From Candidatus Gastranaerophilales bacterium (GTDB taxonomy: Bacteria; Cyanobacteriota; Vampirovibrionia; Gastranaerophilales; Gastranaerophilaceae), in assembly GCA_944323625.1 (NCBI GenBank), contig CALUTD010000008.1, positions 1-64,000 on the forward strand: a stretch of DNA of 64,000 nt, given 5' to 3'. Within the stretch, counting starts at the first letter, position 1. Each line of letters starts with the position of its first letter. Positions 44,265-53,232 of the stretch are shown piece after piece. The notes beneath the pieces are model-generated. The model searched no databases. It saw only the letters and a list, made by a program, of their open reading frames with translations, and was not told the DNA's origin. The position numbers and the translations under genes are program-made.

Positions 44265-45236
44265 TCAGTTTTTAAGTGAATTTCTATAATTTGCTAAAAG
44301 TGCAGCACCAACAACACCTGAAAAATCCCCCAGTTGTGCTTTTTTAAATTCTATATATTGTGCAGGAACCGGCAATGATTTTATCTTTGCAATTCTTATT
44401 GTATGCTCGTAAAAATAATCTATTGCATCCATTAATCCGCCTCCAAGAATTATCATTTCAGGGTTATAAAAATTTATTACACTTGCAAGACCCGATGCTA
44501 AATATTCTGCCGCTTCATTTAATATTTGAATAACGAGTTCATCGTTGTTATCAAGAGCTTTTTTTATCATACTGGTTTTTATAGGCTTATTTTCTTCTAA
44601 ATAGTTAACAATATCAGACTGTCTGCCTTTTTTAAGTGCACCTGTAATTCTTTTTTCAATAGCAAGCCTTGATGCGTATGCTTCTAAACAACCGCAAGCT
44701 CCGCAGCCGCATGGACGGCCGCCTAAATCAACCATTATATGGCCTATTTCGCCTGCCGTTCCGGTTGCGCCATAGCGCAATCTACCATCTTGAACAATCC
44801 CCGAACCAATTCCTGTTCCTACAAAAATGCAGACAAAATCTTTATTTTTCTTGCCTGCTCCAAAATACATCTCTCCGATTGTTGCTATCTCTACATCGTT
44901 TCCTACATAAACGGCTTTGTTAAATTCTTTCTCTAATATTGATTTTATATTGAGATTTTCACACTCTATATTGGGAGCATTCAGAATAATTCCGTTTTTT
45001 CTGTCTATTTGCCCTGCAGCACCTATTCCTATTTCTGATATATCTTCAATACTCATCTGTGCCTGTTCAATAGCAATATATATCGAATTAATTATCTTTT
45101 GTATAAGTTTTTCAGTTCCCTTATCTTTTTTAGTTTTCTTTTTTTCGTACGAAACAACTTCGCCGGTTTCTTTATTTACAATGGCAGTAAGCACTTTTGT
45201 ACCGCCTAAATCTATACCTATTGAATATTTACTCAT
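44265..45236 (-). CDS. ROK-family sugar kinase (glucokinase-like)
   Basis: A 323-aa kinase with the ATP-binding loop SIGIDLGGTKVLTAIV at the start, VGNDVEIATIGEMYFGAG, the catalytic GTGIGSGIV and the zinc-binding ROK signature GRPCGCGACGCLEAYASR near residue 175. It probably phosphorylates glucose or a related hexose. With pgi, glgP and a Gfo/Idh enzyme it fits sugar metabolism, but no operon link is present. AAGGAAAAT precedes the ATG. Confidence 0.92.
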   Translation of the reverse strand: MSKYSIGIDLGGTKVLTAIVNKETGEVVSYEKKKTKKDKGTEKLIQKIINSIYIAIEQAQMSIEDISEIGIGAAGQIDRKNGIILNAPNIECENLNIKSILEKEFNKAVYVGNDVEIATIGEMYFGAGKKNKDFVCIFVGTGIGSGIVQDGRLRYGATGTAGEIGHIMVDLGGRPCGCGACGCLEAYASRLAIEKRITGALKKGRQSDIVNYLEENKPIKTSMIKKALDNNDELVIQILNEAAEYLASGLASVINFYNPEMIILGGGLMDAIDYFYEHTIRIAKIKSLPVPAQYIEFKKAQLGDFSGVVGAALLANYRNSLKN

Positions 45237-45333
45237 AAACCATTTTCCTTTTTGTTATTTGATTATATCATTATTTTGGCTATTAGAAAATATTGCATTT
45301 TGAAATGATTATCACAAAGCATGTTTAAAAGTT

Positions 45334-45352
45334 ACCCGAAATCGGGTATAAT
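45334..45352 (+). promoter_or_regulatory. Palindrome next to the hpf -10 box
   Basis: ACCCGA-AA-TCGGGT (45334-45347) directly abuts TATAAT (45347-45352) upstream of hpf. It could be a repressor site overlapping the promoter. Confidence 0.4.
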
Positions 45353-45384
45353 ATTATAGTAATATTTTATGGAGGCAGAATTTT

Positions 45385-45744
45385 ATGCACATTTCAGTTA
45401 TCGGGCGTAATATTGAAATTACGGACGCTATTCGTTCTTATGCAGAGGAAAAAATAGGAAAGGTTATGAATCATTATGATCAAATTCAAAGTATTGAAGT
45501 CATTTTAAATGTCATAAAGAATCCGTCCGTTGCTCAAAATCATTCGGCGGAAGTTATATGTAAATTTGTTTCAGGCTCTGTTACCGCCGAAGAAAGTGCT
45601 GAATCAATGTATGCAAGTATTGATTTGGTTGCCGATAAAATTACAAGGTTAGTTAAAAAATACAAAGAAAAACAAATTTCTTCTTCAAAAACTGCATCAA
45701 TAAGAACTGATGTTATAAAAGAGGAAGAAACCGTAGCTGAATAA
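45385..45744 (+). CDS. hpf: Ribosome hibernation-promoting factor, short form
   Basis: It binds the 30S subunit and inactivates ribosomes in stationary phase. The 119-aa protein contains the whole HPF/YfiA fold: HISVIGRNIEITDAIRSYAEEKI at the start, the NPSVAQNHSAEVICK strand and DLVADKITRLVKKYKEK helix. It lacks the long C-terminal dimerisation domain of cyanobacterial and Firmicute HPF; only about 20 extra residues follow. GGAGG precedes the ATG and a perfect terminator follows. Confidence 0.94.
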   Translation: MHISVIGRNIEITDAIRSYAEEKIGKVMNHYDQIQSIEVILNVIKNPSVAQNHSAEVICKFVSGSVTAEESAESMYASIDLVADKITRLVKKYKEKQISSSKTASIRTDVIKEEETVAE

Positions 45745-45760
45745 TATTTGTTTATTATGC

Positions 45761-45788
45761 AAGGCGGAGTTCATTAGAACTCCGCCTT
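45761..45788. terminator. Bidirectional terminator hpf/leuD
   Basis: AAGGCGGAGTTC/GAACTCCGCCTT is a perfect 12-bp stem with an ATTA loop followed by T run, between convergent genes. Confidence 0.9.
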
Positions 45789-45813
45789 TTTAAATTTAAT
45801 ACTGTATTGCCAT

Positions 45814-46308
45814 CTATTTTTTGTTAAGTTTTTCTCTTGTATAATTAATCAAGCCGCCTGCATTAACCAATTGTTGTATTTCATTTGGAAATTTTGTACA
45901 TGTATATTCTTTACCTGTCGTAATATTTTTTACTATACCTTCAGTCAAATCATATTCAAGAATATCATCTTTGCTGCATTCATCACTCAAATAAGGATGT
46001 TCTAATATCGGCAAACCTATATTTATTGAGTTTCTGTAAAATATCCTTGCAAAACTTTTTGCAATGACTAAAGAAATCCCTGAGGCTTTAATGGCTATTG
46101 GCGCGTGTTCCCTGGAACTTCCACAGCCAAAATTTTCACCGGCAACAATAATATCTGTTTCTTTCACCTCTATTGCAAACGATTTATCAATATCTTCCAT
46201 GCAATGTTTCGCTAATTCTTCATGAGATGTTGTATTTAAATATCTTGCCGGTATTATTACGTCTGTATCTATATTATCATTGTATTTCCAAACTTTTCCT
46301 TTTTTCAT
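45814..46308 (-). CDS. leuD: 3-isopropylmalate dehydratase small subunit
   Basis: It isomerises isopropylmalate with LeuC in leucine synthesis. ATG 46308 is chosen because the protein then begins [24 protein letters not shown], as in the family; the frame is open 16 codons further upstream. 164 aa, with the swivelling-domain motif [17 protein letters not shown] near residue 60. LeuC is not adjacent, which is unusual. Confidence 0.93.
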   Translation of the reverse strand: MKKGKVWKYNDNIDTDVIIPARYLNTTSHEELAKHCMEDIDKSFAIEVKETDIIVAGENFGCGSSREHAPIAIKASGISLVIAKSFARIFYRNSINIGLPILEHPYLSDECSKDDILEYDLTEGIVKNITTGKEYTCTKFPNEIQQLVNAGGLINYTREKLNKK

Positions 46309-46403
46309 AATTTTCTTTACATCCTCTTCAATCTGTATTATACTAAAATTATACATTACATGAAAGAAATGTTAATAGCAGTTTACAGACAAAGGAGATT
46401 TAG

Positions 46404-46601
46404 ATGATGGAAATGATTGGTGAAACAGCAGGACAAATCTGGAATTATTTGAATGAAAATGGCGAAACAACCATTGCAAAAATGAAAAAAGACTTAGATT
46501 TAAAAGCAAATTTTGCAGAATTAGGTCTTGGCTGGTTAGCAAGAGAAGGCAAAGTAGAAATGTCTAAAAAAGGTACTTCAACTAATGTTAAATTAGTGTA
46601 G
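46404..46601 (+). CDS. Small winged-helix protein (DUF2582-like)
   Basis: 65 aa, MMEMIGETAGQIWNYLNENG then TTIAKMKKDLDLKANFAELGLGWLAREGKVEM, which reads as a compact winged helix. The family is widespread in anaerobes and unnamed; DNA binding is inferred from the fold. AAAGGAGA precedes the first ATG. It has its own strong terminator. Confidence 0.8.
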   Translation: MMEMIGETAGQIWNYLNENGETTIAKMKKDLDLKANFAELGLGWLAREGKVEMSKKGTSTNVKLV

Positions 46602-46625
46602 TATTATTCTACTAAAATGAATTTA

Positions 46626-46656
46626 CAAAAAAGGGCGAATATATCGCCCTTTTTTG
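46626..46656 (+). terminator. Terminator after the winged-helix gene
   Basis: AAAAAAGGGCGA/TCGCCCTTTTTT is a long perfect stem with a 6-nt AT loop. Confidence 0.9.
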
Positions 46657-46719
46657 TGTAAAAATTTTCATGTTTTTGTAATAATAGATTGAGGTGTATT
46701 AAAAAGTCAGGTATTAAAA

Positions 46720-47943
46720 ATGGAAGCTTTAAAAATAAAAGAAGAATTTATAAAACAGGCAGAATTACTTGCAAGAGGTGCAGAAGTTTTACCGGGAGGA
46801 ATCGAAGAACTTGCCCTGAAACTTCAAAAATCAAAAGAAGAAAATAAACCTTTAAGAATAAAACTCGGCATGGATCCTTCACGTCCCGATTTGCATTTGG
46901 GGCATACTGTTGTACTTAGAAAAATTAAACAATTTCAAGATTTAGGACATAAAATTATTTTAATAGTTGGCGGCGGAACAGGCATGATAGGTGACCCGTC
47001 CGGTAAATCCGATACCCGTCCGAGTCTTACAAAAGAACAAGTTGAAGAAAACGCTCGTACTTATTTTGAACAAATTTCCAAAGTTATTGATGTAGATAAA
47101 GCCGAAATAAGAAATAATGCTGATTGGCTGTTTAATTTAAATTTTATCGATATGTTAAAACTTGCTTCAAAAGTAACTGTTGCACAAATTATGACGCGAG
47201 ATGATTTTGCAAAAAGATATGCAGAAAATCGTCCCATCTCTCTTCATGAGTTTTTCTATCCTTTAATGCAGGCTTACGATTCTGTAGTTGTAGATGCAGA
47301 TGTTGAACTCGGAGGAACAGACCAAAGATTTAATAACCTTCTCGGCCGCGAAATTCAAAGCAGTTTCGGAAAAGAACATCCGCAAATGGTCATACTTCTT
47401 CCTTTATTAGAAGGAACTGACGGTATTGTTAAAATGTCAAAATCTTTCCCTGAGCACTGCATTAGTCTGACTGATTCACCTAAAGACATGTACGGAAAAC
47501 TAATGTCCATTTCGGATAATTTAATTGTTAAATATTTTGCGCTCTTAACAGAAATATCAAATGATGAGTTAAAAAATATTGAAGAGCAGCTAAAAACAGT
47601 TAACCCACGAGATTTAAAGATGAAACTTGCTTATACTATAACAGAAATGTATAACGGTACTCAAGCTGCTAATGAAGCACAGGAGAACTTTGTAAAAGTA
47701 GTTCAAAATAAAGAAATTCCCGACGATATTCCTGAATCACAAATATCTGAAGATATAACTTTAATTGATTTTATATCGAATTTTGATAAATCATTAAGCA
47801 GAGGAGAAATTAAACGTCTTGCAGCTTCGGGTGCACTAAAGATTAACGGAGAAAAGCAGGCTAATCCTTCTTTCTTAATTACAAAATCCATGCTTCCTGT
47901 TACAGTTCAATACGGGAAACGTAAATACGTAAAAGGTATATAA
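46720..47943 (+). CDS. tyrS: Tyrosyl-tRNA synthetase
   Basis: A class I synthetase of 407 aa. It has the HIGH motif in PDLHLGHTVVLRK near residue 56, GTGMIGDPSGKSDTRP, the tyrosine/ATP contacts in YPLMQAYDSVVV and GGTDQRFNNLLGR, KMSKS near 235, and a C-terminal S4 RNA-binding domain (EIKRLAASGALKINGEKQ). It belongs to the TyrZ-like (type 2) length class. cysE starts 1 nt after it. Confidence 0.96.
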   Translation: MEALKIKEEFIKQAELLARGAEVLPGGIEELALKLQKSKEENKPLRIKLGMDPSRPDLHLGHTVVLRKIKQFQDLGHKIILIVGGGTGMIGDPSGKSDTRPSLTKEQVEENARTYFEQISKVIDVDKAEIRNNADWLFNLNFIDMLKLASKVTVAQIMTRDDFAKRYAENRPISLHEFFYPLMQAYDSVVVDADVELGGTDQRFNNLLGREIQSSFGKEHPQMVILLPLLEGTDGIVKMSKSFPEHCISLTDSPKDMYGKLMSISDNLIVKYFALLTEISNDELKNIEEQLKTVNPRDLKMKLAYTITEMYNGTQAANEAQENFVKVVQNKEIPDDIPESQISEDITLIDFISNFDKSLSRGEIKRLAASGALKINGEKQANPSFLITKSMLPVTVQYGKRKYVKGI

Positions 47944-47944
47944 A

Positions 47945-48601
47945 ATGCGTTTAGTAAAAAAGGTATTTTCTCAAATTCAAGAAGATATCAAAACTATATA
48001 TGAAAAAGATCCGGCAGCCGAAAATTTATTAGAGGTTTTATTTTGCTATCCCGGACTTCATGCATTAATACTGCACCGGATTGCACATAAATTGGATTAT
48101 TGGAAAATTCCTTTAATACCTCGTATTATATCAAATATTTCAAGATTTTTAACCGGTATAGACATACATCCGAAAGCAAGAATCGGAAGGCGATTTTTTA
48201 TTGATCACGGAATGGGGGTTGTTATAGGTGCTACTACTATTATTGGTGATGATGTACTTCTATATCAAGGTGTTACTCTTGGCGGAACCGGTAATGAACA
48301 TGGTAAGAGGCATCCTACTTTGGGAAATAATATAGTAGTAGGATCAGGGGCAAAAGTTTTAGGCAATATTGAAATAGGCTCCAATTCAAGAATAGGCGCA
48401 GGAAGCGTTGTTATTGAGTCTGTTCCTGAAGATTCAACCGTAGTCGGAGTGCCGGGCAGAATAGTACGACAAAAACTTTTAATTCAGGGGCAATTAATGC
48501 ACAACAGAATCCCCGACCCGATAACTTGCCAGTTAAATAGGCTTAAGTATGAACTTCAGGATTTAAAAGACAATTTTGATGAATTAAAAAAGGACAGATA
48601 A
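47945..48601 (+). CDS. cysE: Serine O-acetyltransferase
   Basis: It makes O-acetylserine for cysteine synthesis. The 218-aa protein has an N-terminal helical part (LLEVLFCYPGLHALILHRIAHKL) and a left-handed beta-helix of hexapeptide repeats with the active-site FIDHGMGVVIGATTIIGDDV and LGGTGNEHGKRHPTLGNNIVVG. It is the shorter EpsC-like bacterial type. It follows tyrS by 1 nt and its stop codon lies in a terminator hairpin. Confidence 0.95.
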   Translation: MRLVKKVFSQIQEDIKTIYEKDPAAENLLEVLFCYPGLHALILHRIAHKLDYWKIPLIPRIISNISRFLTGIDIHPKARIGRRFFIDHGMGVVIGATTIIGDDVLLYQGVTLGGTGNEHGKRHPTLGNNIVVGSGAKVLGNIEIGSNSRIGAGSVVIESVPEDSTVVGVPGRIVRQKLLIQGQLMHNRIPDPITCQLNRLKYELQDLKDNFDELKKDR

Positions 48602-48614
48602 TATATCTGTCCTT
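48589..48614 (+). terminator. cysE terminator
   Basis: AAAGGACAGATA/ATCTGTCCTTT has an AT loop that includes the stop codon. Confidence 0.75.
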
Positions 48615-48644
48615 TAGTGTTATTATAGTTTCGGTTTTTGTTTA

Positions 48645-49274
48645 TTAGTATTTTGTACCATCGTTTGTTAGTGCAGTCCAAGGTCTTGTTACTATAGAGG
48701 CTATACCACGGAAGAATTTTCCGAATCCGGTTAAATGAGTTTCGTCCATATCCATATTGCACATTTCATTTAATAAATCTTCCTGACTTGTAGAATCACA
48801 TCTGCTTTTACCTCTGTAAATCTGCTGTGCTTCTACTTGTTTATTTGTTTTTGTATTTTCAGAAATAAATTCTTCAAGTGTAATACCATTTCCAGATTCA
48901 TCCTGACCCAATTCTTGTTCGATTAAATCTTTCGCAACGGCTCTCAATTGAGTATCATCGCCATTTTCACCGAGTAATTGTTCATACCTGGTTTGAGATG
49001 ACATCTCATTAAGCAAAGCTTCATAAGATTCTAACGCTTTATCTTCTTTTCCTGCAGAAATATAAGAAAGAATATTTGAAATTTCTGATTCTATTGCTGC
49101 ATCTCTGCCGCTATAAGCAATTTCATAACTTTCTTTTGAATCAGTATAGTCGTATTTTCTGTCTAAATAATCTGTATTATATAAACTTGATGCTGTAATG
49201 CCTCCCGATTTTGTACCGGTACTTGCACTTGCACTCCCGTTAAAATAACTGCCATTTTGAAATGAAACTGTCAT
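48645..49274 (-). CDS. Hypothetical protein, Ser/Gly-rich N-terminus
   Basis: A 209-aa acidic soluble protein. The first 35 residues (MTVSFQNGSYFNGSASASTG and on) are low-complexity. The middle is helical with many Glu/Asp, and the end has FGKFFRGIASIVTRPWTAL. There is no classical signal peptide and only two cysteines. A GGAGG site precedes ATG 49274. No family recognised; the bland N-terminus recalls proteins exported without a signal peptide, which is only a guess. Confidence 0.65.
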   Translation of the reverse strand: MTVSFQNGSYFNGSASASTGTKSGGITASSLYNTDYLDRKYDYTDSKESYEIAYSGRDAAIESEISNILSYISAGKEDKALESYEALLNEMSSQTRYEQLLGENGDDTQLRAVAKDLIEQELGQDESGNGITLEEFISENTKTNKQVEAQQIYRGKSRCDSTSQEDLLNEMCNMDMDETHLTGFGKFFRGIASIVTRPWTALTNDGTKY

Positions 49275-49388
49275 AACTAACCTCCACTATAAAATTATTT
49301 ATACCTTCACTATCTACACTTATATAAAAACATTTTTTATTTCAAAATTTACTTTAATTATAGTTTTGTTAACATAAGTTTACATTTA

Positions 49389-49952
49389 TTAAAAATGTTG
49401 GATAATAATTCCGCCTAAAGCGCCTAGAATTATTATAAGAAGAGGATTTTTTTTAATAAATGAAAAAGGTATTATTAAAATAATAAATAGTATCAAAGCT
49501 TTATAATCAACCTGAAAAGGGAATGACCATTCGGGTTTTGAATAAATTATAGTATCATAAAGAAGTTTTAATCCTATAGAACCTAAAAGCGCACAAGAAG
49601 CGGGTCTGAGCCCTAAAAATACAGATTCTGTTACATTACAAGCTTTATATTTATCAATTAATTTAACCATTGAAATCGATATTAAGAACGGCAAAAATAC
49701 TATTGCACTTGTTGCTATAACAGATCCTATTATACCGCCTGTTGTATATCCGGTGTATGTTGCCATGTTAATACCTATAGGGCCGGGGGTTATATTTGAA
49801 ACAGCTATCATATTTGTAAGTTCGTCAACAGTAAACCATTGATATTTAGCTTGAATAAAATATAAAAAGGGAAGAGCAGCATAACCGCCTCCTATTGCAA
49901 AAAGACCTATCTTAGTAAATTCGTAAAACAGAAGAAAATATAACTTAAGCAT
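49389..49952 (-). CDS. chrA: Chromate-transporter family protein, second half
   Basis: A 187-aa membrane protein with the family's KIGLFAIGGGYAALPFL near the start and VSNITPGPIGINMATYTGYTTGG near residue 50. It has about six hydrophobic segments. Two single-domain ChrA proteins usually form a heterodimer that exports chromate, though many gut bacteria have them without chromate exposure, so another anion is possible. It overlaps its partner by 8 nt. Confidence 0.9.
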   Translation of the reverse strand: MLKLYFLLFYEFTKIGLFAIGGGYAALPFLYFIQAKYQWFTVDELTNMIAVSNITPGPIGINMATYTGYTTGGIIGSVIATSAIVFLPFLISISMVKLIDKYKACNVTESVFLGLRPASCALLGSIGLKLLYDTIIYSKPEWSFPFQVDYKALILFIILIIPFSFIKKNPLLIIILGALGGIIIQHF

Positions 49953-50496
49953 TCTTTCCTCCCGCCAAATTTGAATACAATAATGAAACCAATGCGGATA
50001 AAATAACTATTATAGCGGGTGAAATATGGAAGAACAAAAGTGCTAACAAAATCAACAAAAATAAAGTATAAGTAAATTTCGAATTTACACTTTTGGCCCA
50101 AATGTCTTTGATAGTAACTAAAATTAGAATTATAACAGATATTCTTATACCCCAAAAAGCATTTTGGACAATAGGATAATGCACTACATTTATTAAAATA
50201 TTTGCTAAAAGAATTATACTAAAGAAAGATGGAGCAACAATTCCTGTAATAGCTGCAAAAGCACCCAATATACCACGCGCTTTATAGCCTGAGCATATTG
50301 AAATATTACCTGCTATAATCCCCGGTATACACTGGCTCATAGCATAATAATCAATAAGTTCTTCTTCGCTCATCCATTGCCGCTCATCTACTATATATTT
50401 TTTCAAAAGCGGAACTATAACATATCCGCCTCCCAAAAGTTGAATACCTATAAGAAAAAATATTTTAAATATTTCCCAAAGTGATACTTTTTTCAT
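49945..50496 (-). CDS. chrA: Chromate-transporter family protein, first half
   Basis: A 183-aa membrane protein, partner of the preceding entry: IFKIFFLIGIQLLGGGYVIVPLLKK near the start, AMSQCIPGIIAGNISICSGYKARG near residue 52. The pair corresponds to the two halves of full-length ChrA. The two genes overlap by 8 nt and are transcribed leftwards. Confidence 0.9.
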   Translation of the reverse strand: MKKVSLWEIFKIFFLIGIQLLGGGYVIVPLLKKYIVDERQWMSEEELIDYYAMSQCIPGIIAGNISICSGYKARGILGAFAAITGIVAPSFFSIILLANILINVVHYPIVQNAFWGIRISVIILILVTIKDIWAKSVNSKFTYTLFLLILLALLFFHISPAIIVILSALVSLLYSNLAGGKNA

Positions 50497-50523
50497 AAGA
50501 CTATTATCTCATAAAAAATTTTG

Positions 50524-51351
50524 TTACTTATTATTAATTAATAAATCTGTATAATAACCGATTTCTCTTACTTCAAATGGTGTTATATCTTCGTTTTCTT
50601 CAAAAACAATTTTGGTTTTTATATCATAATCACTTCTCATAACACTTTTTTTATTTTCAATTTGTTGAAGTTTAAATTTAATAAGTGAGTTCTCAACTTC
50701 ATCTTTTATGTCTTTTGCAAAGAAGCTTTTGTATTTTGCTTTTGCACCTGAGTTACTGTCTGTAAAACCAAGCCAGGGATCTATTATAATTTTATTATCA
50801 TTTGTATATTTGTCATTATTCATTGTTGTTGTAACAATTTGGTGTCCAAGTGGAGTCTCCGTTTCAAAGTCGACATTTTTTGTTTTTTTATTAATAAATT
50901 GAACATTTAGTTTTAATATTGCGCGGTTTGTATTGTTATAACCTTTTGCTCCGAGAGCGGATAATACGGCAAGAGCCTGTTCTGCGCAATTTCCGCTTTT
51001 TAACAATTTTAGACCGATTAATTCAGATAAAGCATAATTTACATTATAGCTGTATGAAGCTTTTTTTGTAAAATCACTTTGTGCATATTCTTTTGCATCT
51101 TGTCTAATTATTGATATATTTCCGTCAATTTTTTTTCTTGTAAGAGTTTGATTTATGTTTTCATAAGTATCCCCATTTTTAAAGACAGAGTAAAACTTAC
51201 GCATATAAGTAGGACTAAGACAGGGAAACTTCAATTTGGCCTGTCTTTGTATGTCATCGGCAACTCTGATTTCTTTTTTCTTTGCTTTAAAAGAATTACT
51301 ATATATATTATTTGATTGAGATATTTTCATACCTGTTTTAAGTTTAAACAA
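50524..51351 (-). CDS. Unknown protein with a possible papain-like Cys-His-Asp triad
   Basis: 275 aa, no signal peptide. The central region has SGNCAEQALAVLSALGAKG (cysteine near residue 120), PLGHQIVTTTM (histidine near 168) and IIIDPWLGFTDS (aspartate near 187). This order and spacing recall papain-like or transglutaminase-like enzymes, including some secreted effector-type deamidases/proteases. The N-terminus (MKISQSNNIYSNSFKAKKKE) is polar. I do not recognise a named family, so enzyme activity is inferred only from the motif order. Confidence 0.7.
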   Translation of the reverse strand: MFKLKTGMKISQSNNIYSNSFKAKKKEIRVADDIQRQAKLKFPCLSPTYMRKFYSVFKNGDTYENINQTLTRKKIDGNISIIRQDAKEYAQSDFTKKASYSYNVNYALSELIGLKLLKSGNCAEQALAVLSALGAKGYNNTNRAILKLNVQFINKKTKNVDFETETPLGHQIVTTTMNNDKYTNDNKIIIDPWLGFTDSNSGAKAKYKSFFAKDIKDEVENSLIKFKLQQIENKKSVMRSDYDIKTKIVFEENEDITPFEVREIGYYTDLLINNK

Positions 51352-51440
51352 AAAATTTATTGCTTTTTTATATAAGATTAATAAGTTATATTAATCAAAT
51401 GAGGGAGAAAAAAATTAATTAGTTTTTTTATCATAATATA

Positions 51441-51767
51441 GTGTCGCCCGCATTGCTTGGTTGCTCGCATGAAACGGCATTACGGTCAGGGCTTCATCAT
51501 ACCTGCCCTTCAGCCTCTGCTCGCAATCCGCTTTTAAAGCGCCCTCACCTAGCAGCTACGCAGCGTCGGATACAAGCTCACAAGCATCGCCTTAGGCTCT
51601 TGTAACAAAAAGTTACTCACACCCTTCGGGCGTCTTGGATTTTTCTGTCTTTCGGGCAAGTCGTTCATTACGCTATCGCTGTCATTCACTATTGCCCTCA
51701 TATACTCGGGCTTTCGCCCTTTCGAAAAATCCGCTTATTGTAACTTTTGGCTCGGACAATTTAAAAA
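51441..51767 (-). repeat. GC-rich hairpin repeat, family B, copy 2 (inverted)
   Basis: The reverse-complement equivalent of 20409-20699, with ends GTGTCGCCC and GCTCGGACA. It shares the blocks GTAACAAAAAGTTACTCACA, CTCACCTAGCAGCTA and GATACAAGCTCACAAGCATC. It also carries a CGCTATCGCTG ... ATACTCGGGCTTTCGCCC module found in family A at 17 kb. It fills the 426 bp between divergent genes. Confidence 0.75.
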
Positions 51768-51777
51768 AGAGGTAAAT

Positions 51778-52437
51778 ATGACAAAAAAAATATTAATAGT
51801 AACAACAAATTTTTCTGAAATAAATGAAGATATACATACAGGAGTTTGGCTTGAAGAGTTTGCAGTTCCGTTTTTAACGTTTACAGCAACAGGTTATGAT
51901 GTTGTAGTATCGAGCCCTCTAGGCGGTGTATCACCGATAGACGATAACAGTTTATCTTGTTCAAACCCTATGGAATGGGATGATGCAGCAAAATATTTAA
52001 AAAATACAATTAAACTATCTGATGTCGCTTATGAATCTTTTGATGCATTATATATACCCGGCGGACACGGTCCTATGTTTGATTTAGCAATTGATGAAAC
52101 ACTTAAAAATGTTGTTGAATATATGTATAATAATAACAAACTTATAAGTGCCGTATGCCATGGGCCTGCGGGACTAATTCAAGCTAAAGACAAAAACGGA
52201 GATTCAATACTTAAAAACAGAAGAATAACTGCATTTACCAACAAAGAAGAACATATAGTAAAAATGACGGAATTTATGCCATTTTCACTTGAAGATAAAA
52301 TAAAAGAACTCGGTGCCGTTTTTGTAGAAGACAAGCCCTGGAGTGAACATGTTGAAGTTAGCAGAAACATAATTACCGGCCAAAACCAAAATTCGGCACT
52401 CCTGGCTGCAGAAAAAATTATATTTTTTCTGTCTTAG
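51778..52437 (+). CDS. DJ-1/PfpI (Hsp31-like) family protein
   Basis: A 219-aa class I glutamine-amidotransferase-like protein. The nucleophile elbow AVCHGPAGL near residue 126 has the reactive cysteine, TGVWLEEFA near 21 supplies the glutamate, and YIPGGHGPMFDL precedes them. Members act as glyoxalase III, deglycase or chaperone. AAGAGGT precedes the ATG, just after the family B repeat. Confidence 0.92.
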   Translation: MTKKILIVTTNFSEINEDIHTGVWLEEFAVPFLTFTATGYDVVVSSPLGGVSPIDDNSLSCSNPMEWDDAAKYLKNTIKLSDVAYESFDALYIPGGHGPMFDLAIDETLKNVVEYMYNNNKLISAVCHGPAGLIQAKDKNGDSILKNRRITAFTNKEEHIVKMTEFMPFSLEDKIKELGAVFVEDKPWSEHVEVSRNIITGQNQNSALLAAEKIIFFLS

Positions 52438-52506
52438 ACTATATATGTTAATACTTGTAAAATCAGGGAATATATGTTAATATAAATAAAAACAGGAGAT
52501 AAGATT

Positions 52507-53212
52507 ATGTATAAATCAATTAAACGCCACGGGGGGGGGTAGAAATAAGCTAAATTTTAAAGCCTATTTTTTTTCTGAAAAACTTTCTTTTACGCTTGCG
52601 GAAGTATTAATTACTCTTGTCGTTATAGGGATTATAGCTGCAATAACCGTGCCTGTAATTATGGCAAATCACAGAAAAACCGAAACAGCAGCTAAATTAA
52701 AAAAGTTTTATTCAACAATGTCTAATGCGGTTAAACTTGCTGAAACTGAACAGGGACTACCTGTTATTGATTGGGATTGGCAAGGCGAAAATCAAATTAA
52801 TAATTTAAATAATATTATGAAAAATATAAATTATACAAAAACTGAAGTTTCTGAAGATCTTCATATTTGCGTTAATGTTTTTTATTTAAATGACGGAAGT
52901 GTAATGTGTACGGATACTATCCCCCAAAGTGTTGAAGGCGACGGTTTTGAAATACATTATGATATAAATGGAGATAAAGCTCCAAATAAATACGGTCGAG
53001 ACCAATTTTTATTTGCAATTATTCCAAATAATAATATAAATGCTGTTGGAGCCTTTCCTTGTAATGATATAGATTTAAATTCAATTAGTTCCAGGGAAGA
53101 AATAAAAAATATTTGTAAAAATAATGAAGGATACAGCCGTGACCAGTGTTGCACAAAGTTAATTCAACTTGACGGGTGGGAAATAAAAGACGATTATCCG
53201 TTAAAGATATGA
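52507..53212 (+). CDS. Phase-variable prepilin-like gene, out of frame at a G9 tract
   Basis: ATG 52507 (AGGAGA upstream) reads MYKSIKRH and then nine Gs (52531-52539) into TAG. Eight or eleven Gs instead give HGGGRNKLNFK and a complete prepilin: SFTLAEVLITLVVIGIIAAI, MANHRKTETAAKLKKFYSTM, DINGDKAPNKYGRDQFLF and a C-terminal LIQLDGWEIKDDYPLKI. No other lesion is visible, so this copy looks intact apart from the tract. The open part from GTG 52649 lacks the pilin signal and is unlikely to be used alone. Its flanks CCAC and TAGAAA match the tract at 1.2 kb exactly. Confidence 0.85.
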
Positions 53213-53232
53213 GAAAAATGCAAATTCATTTT

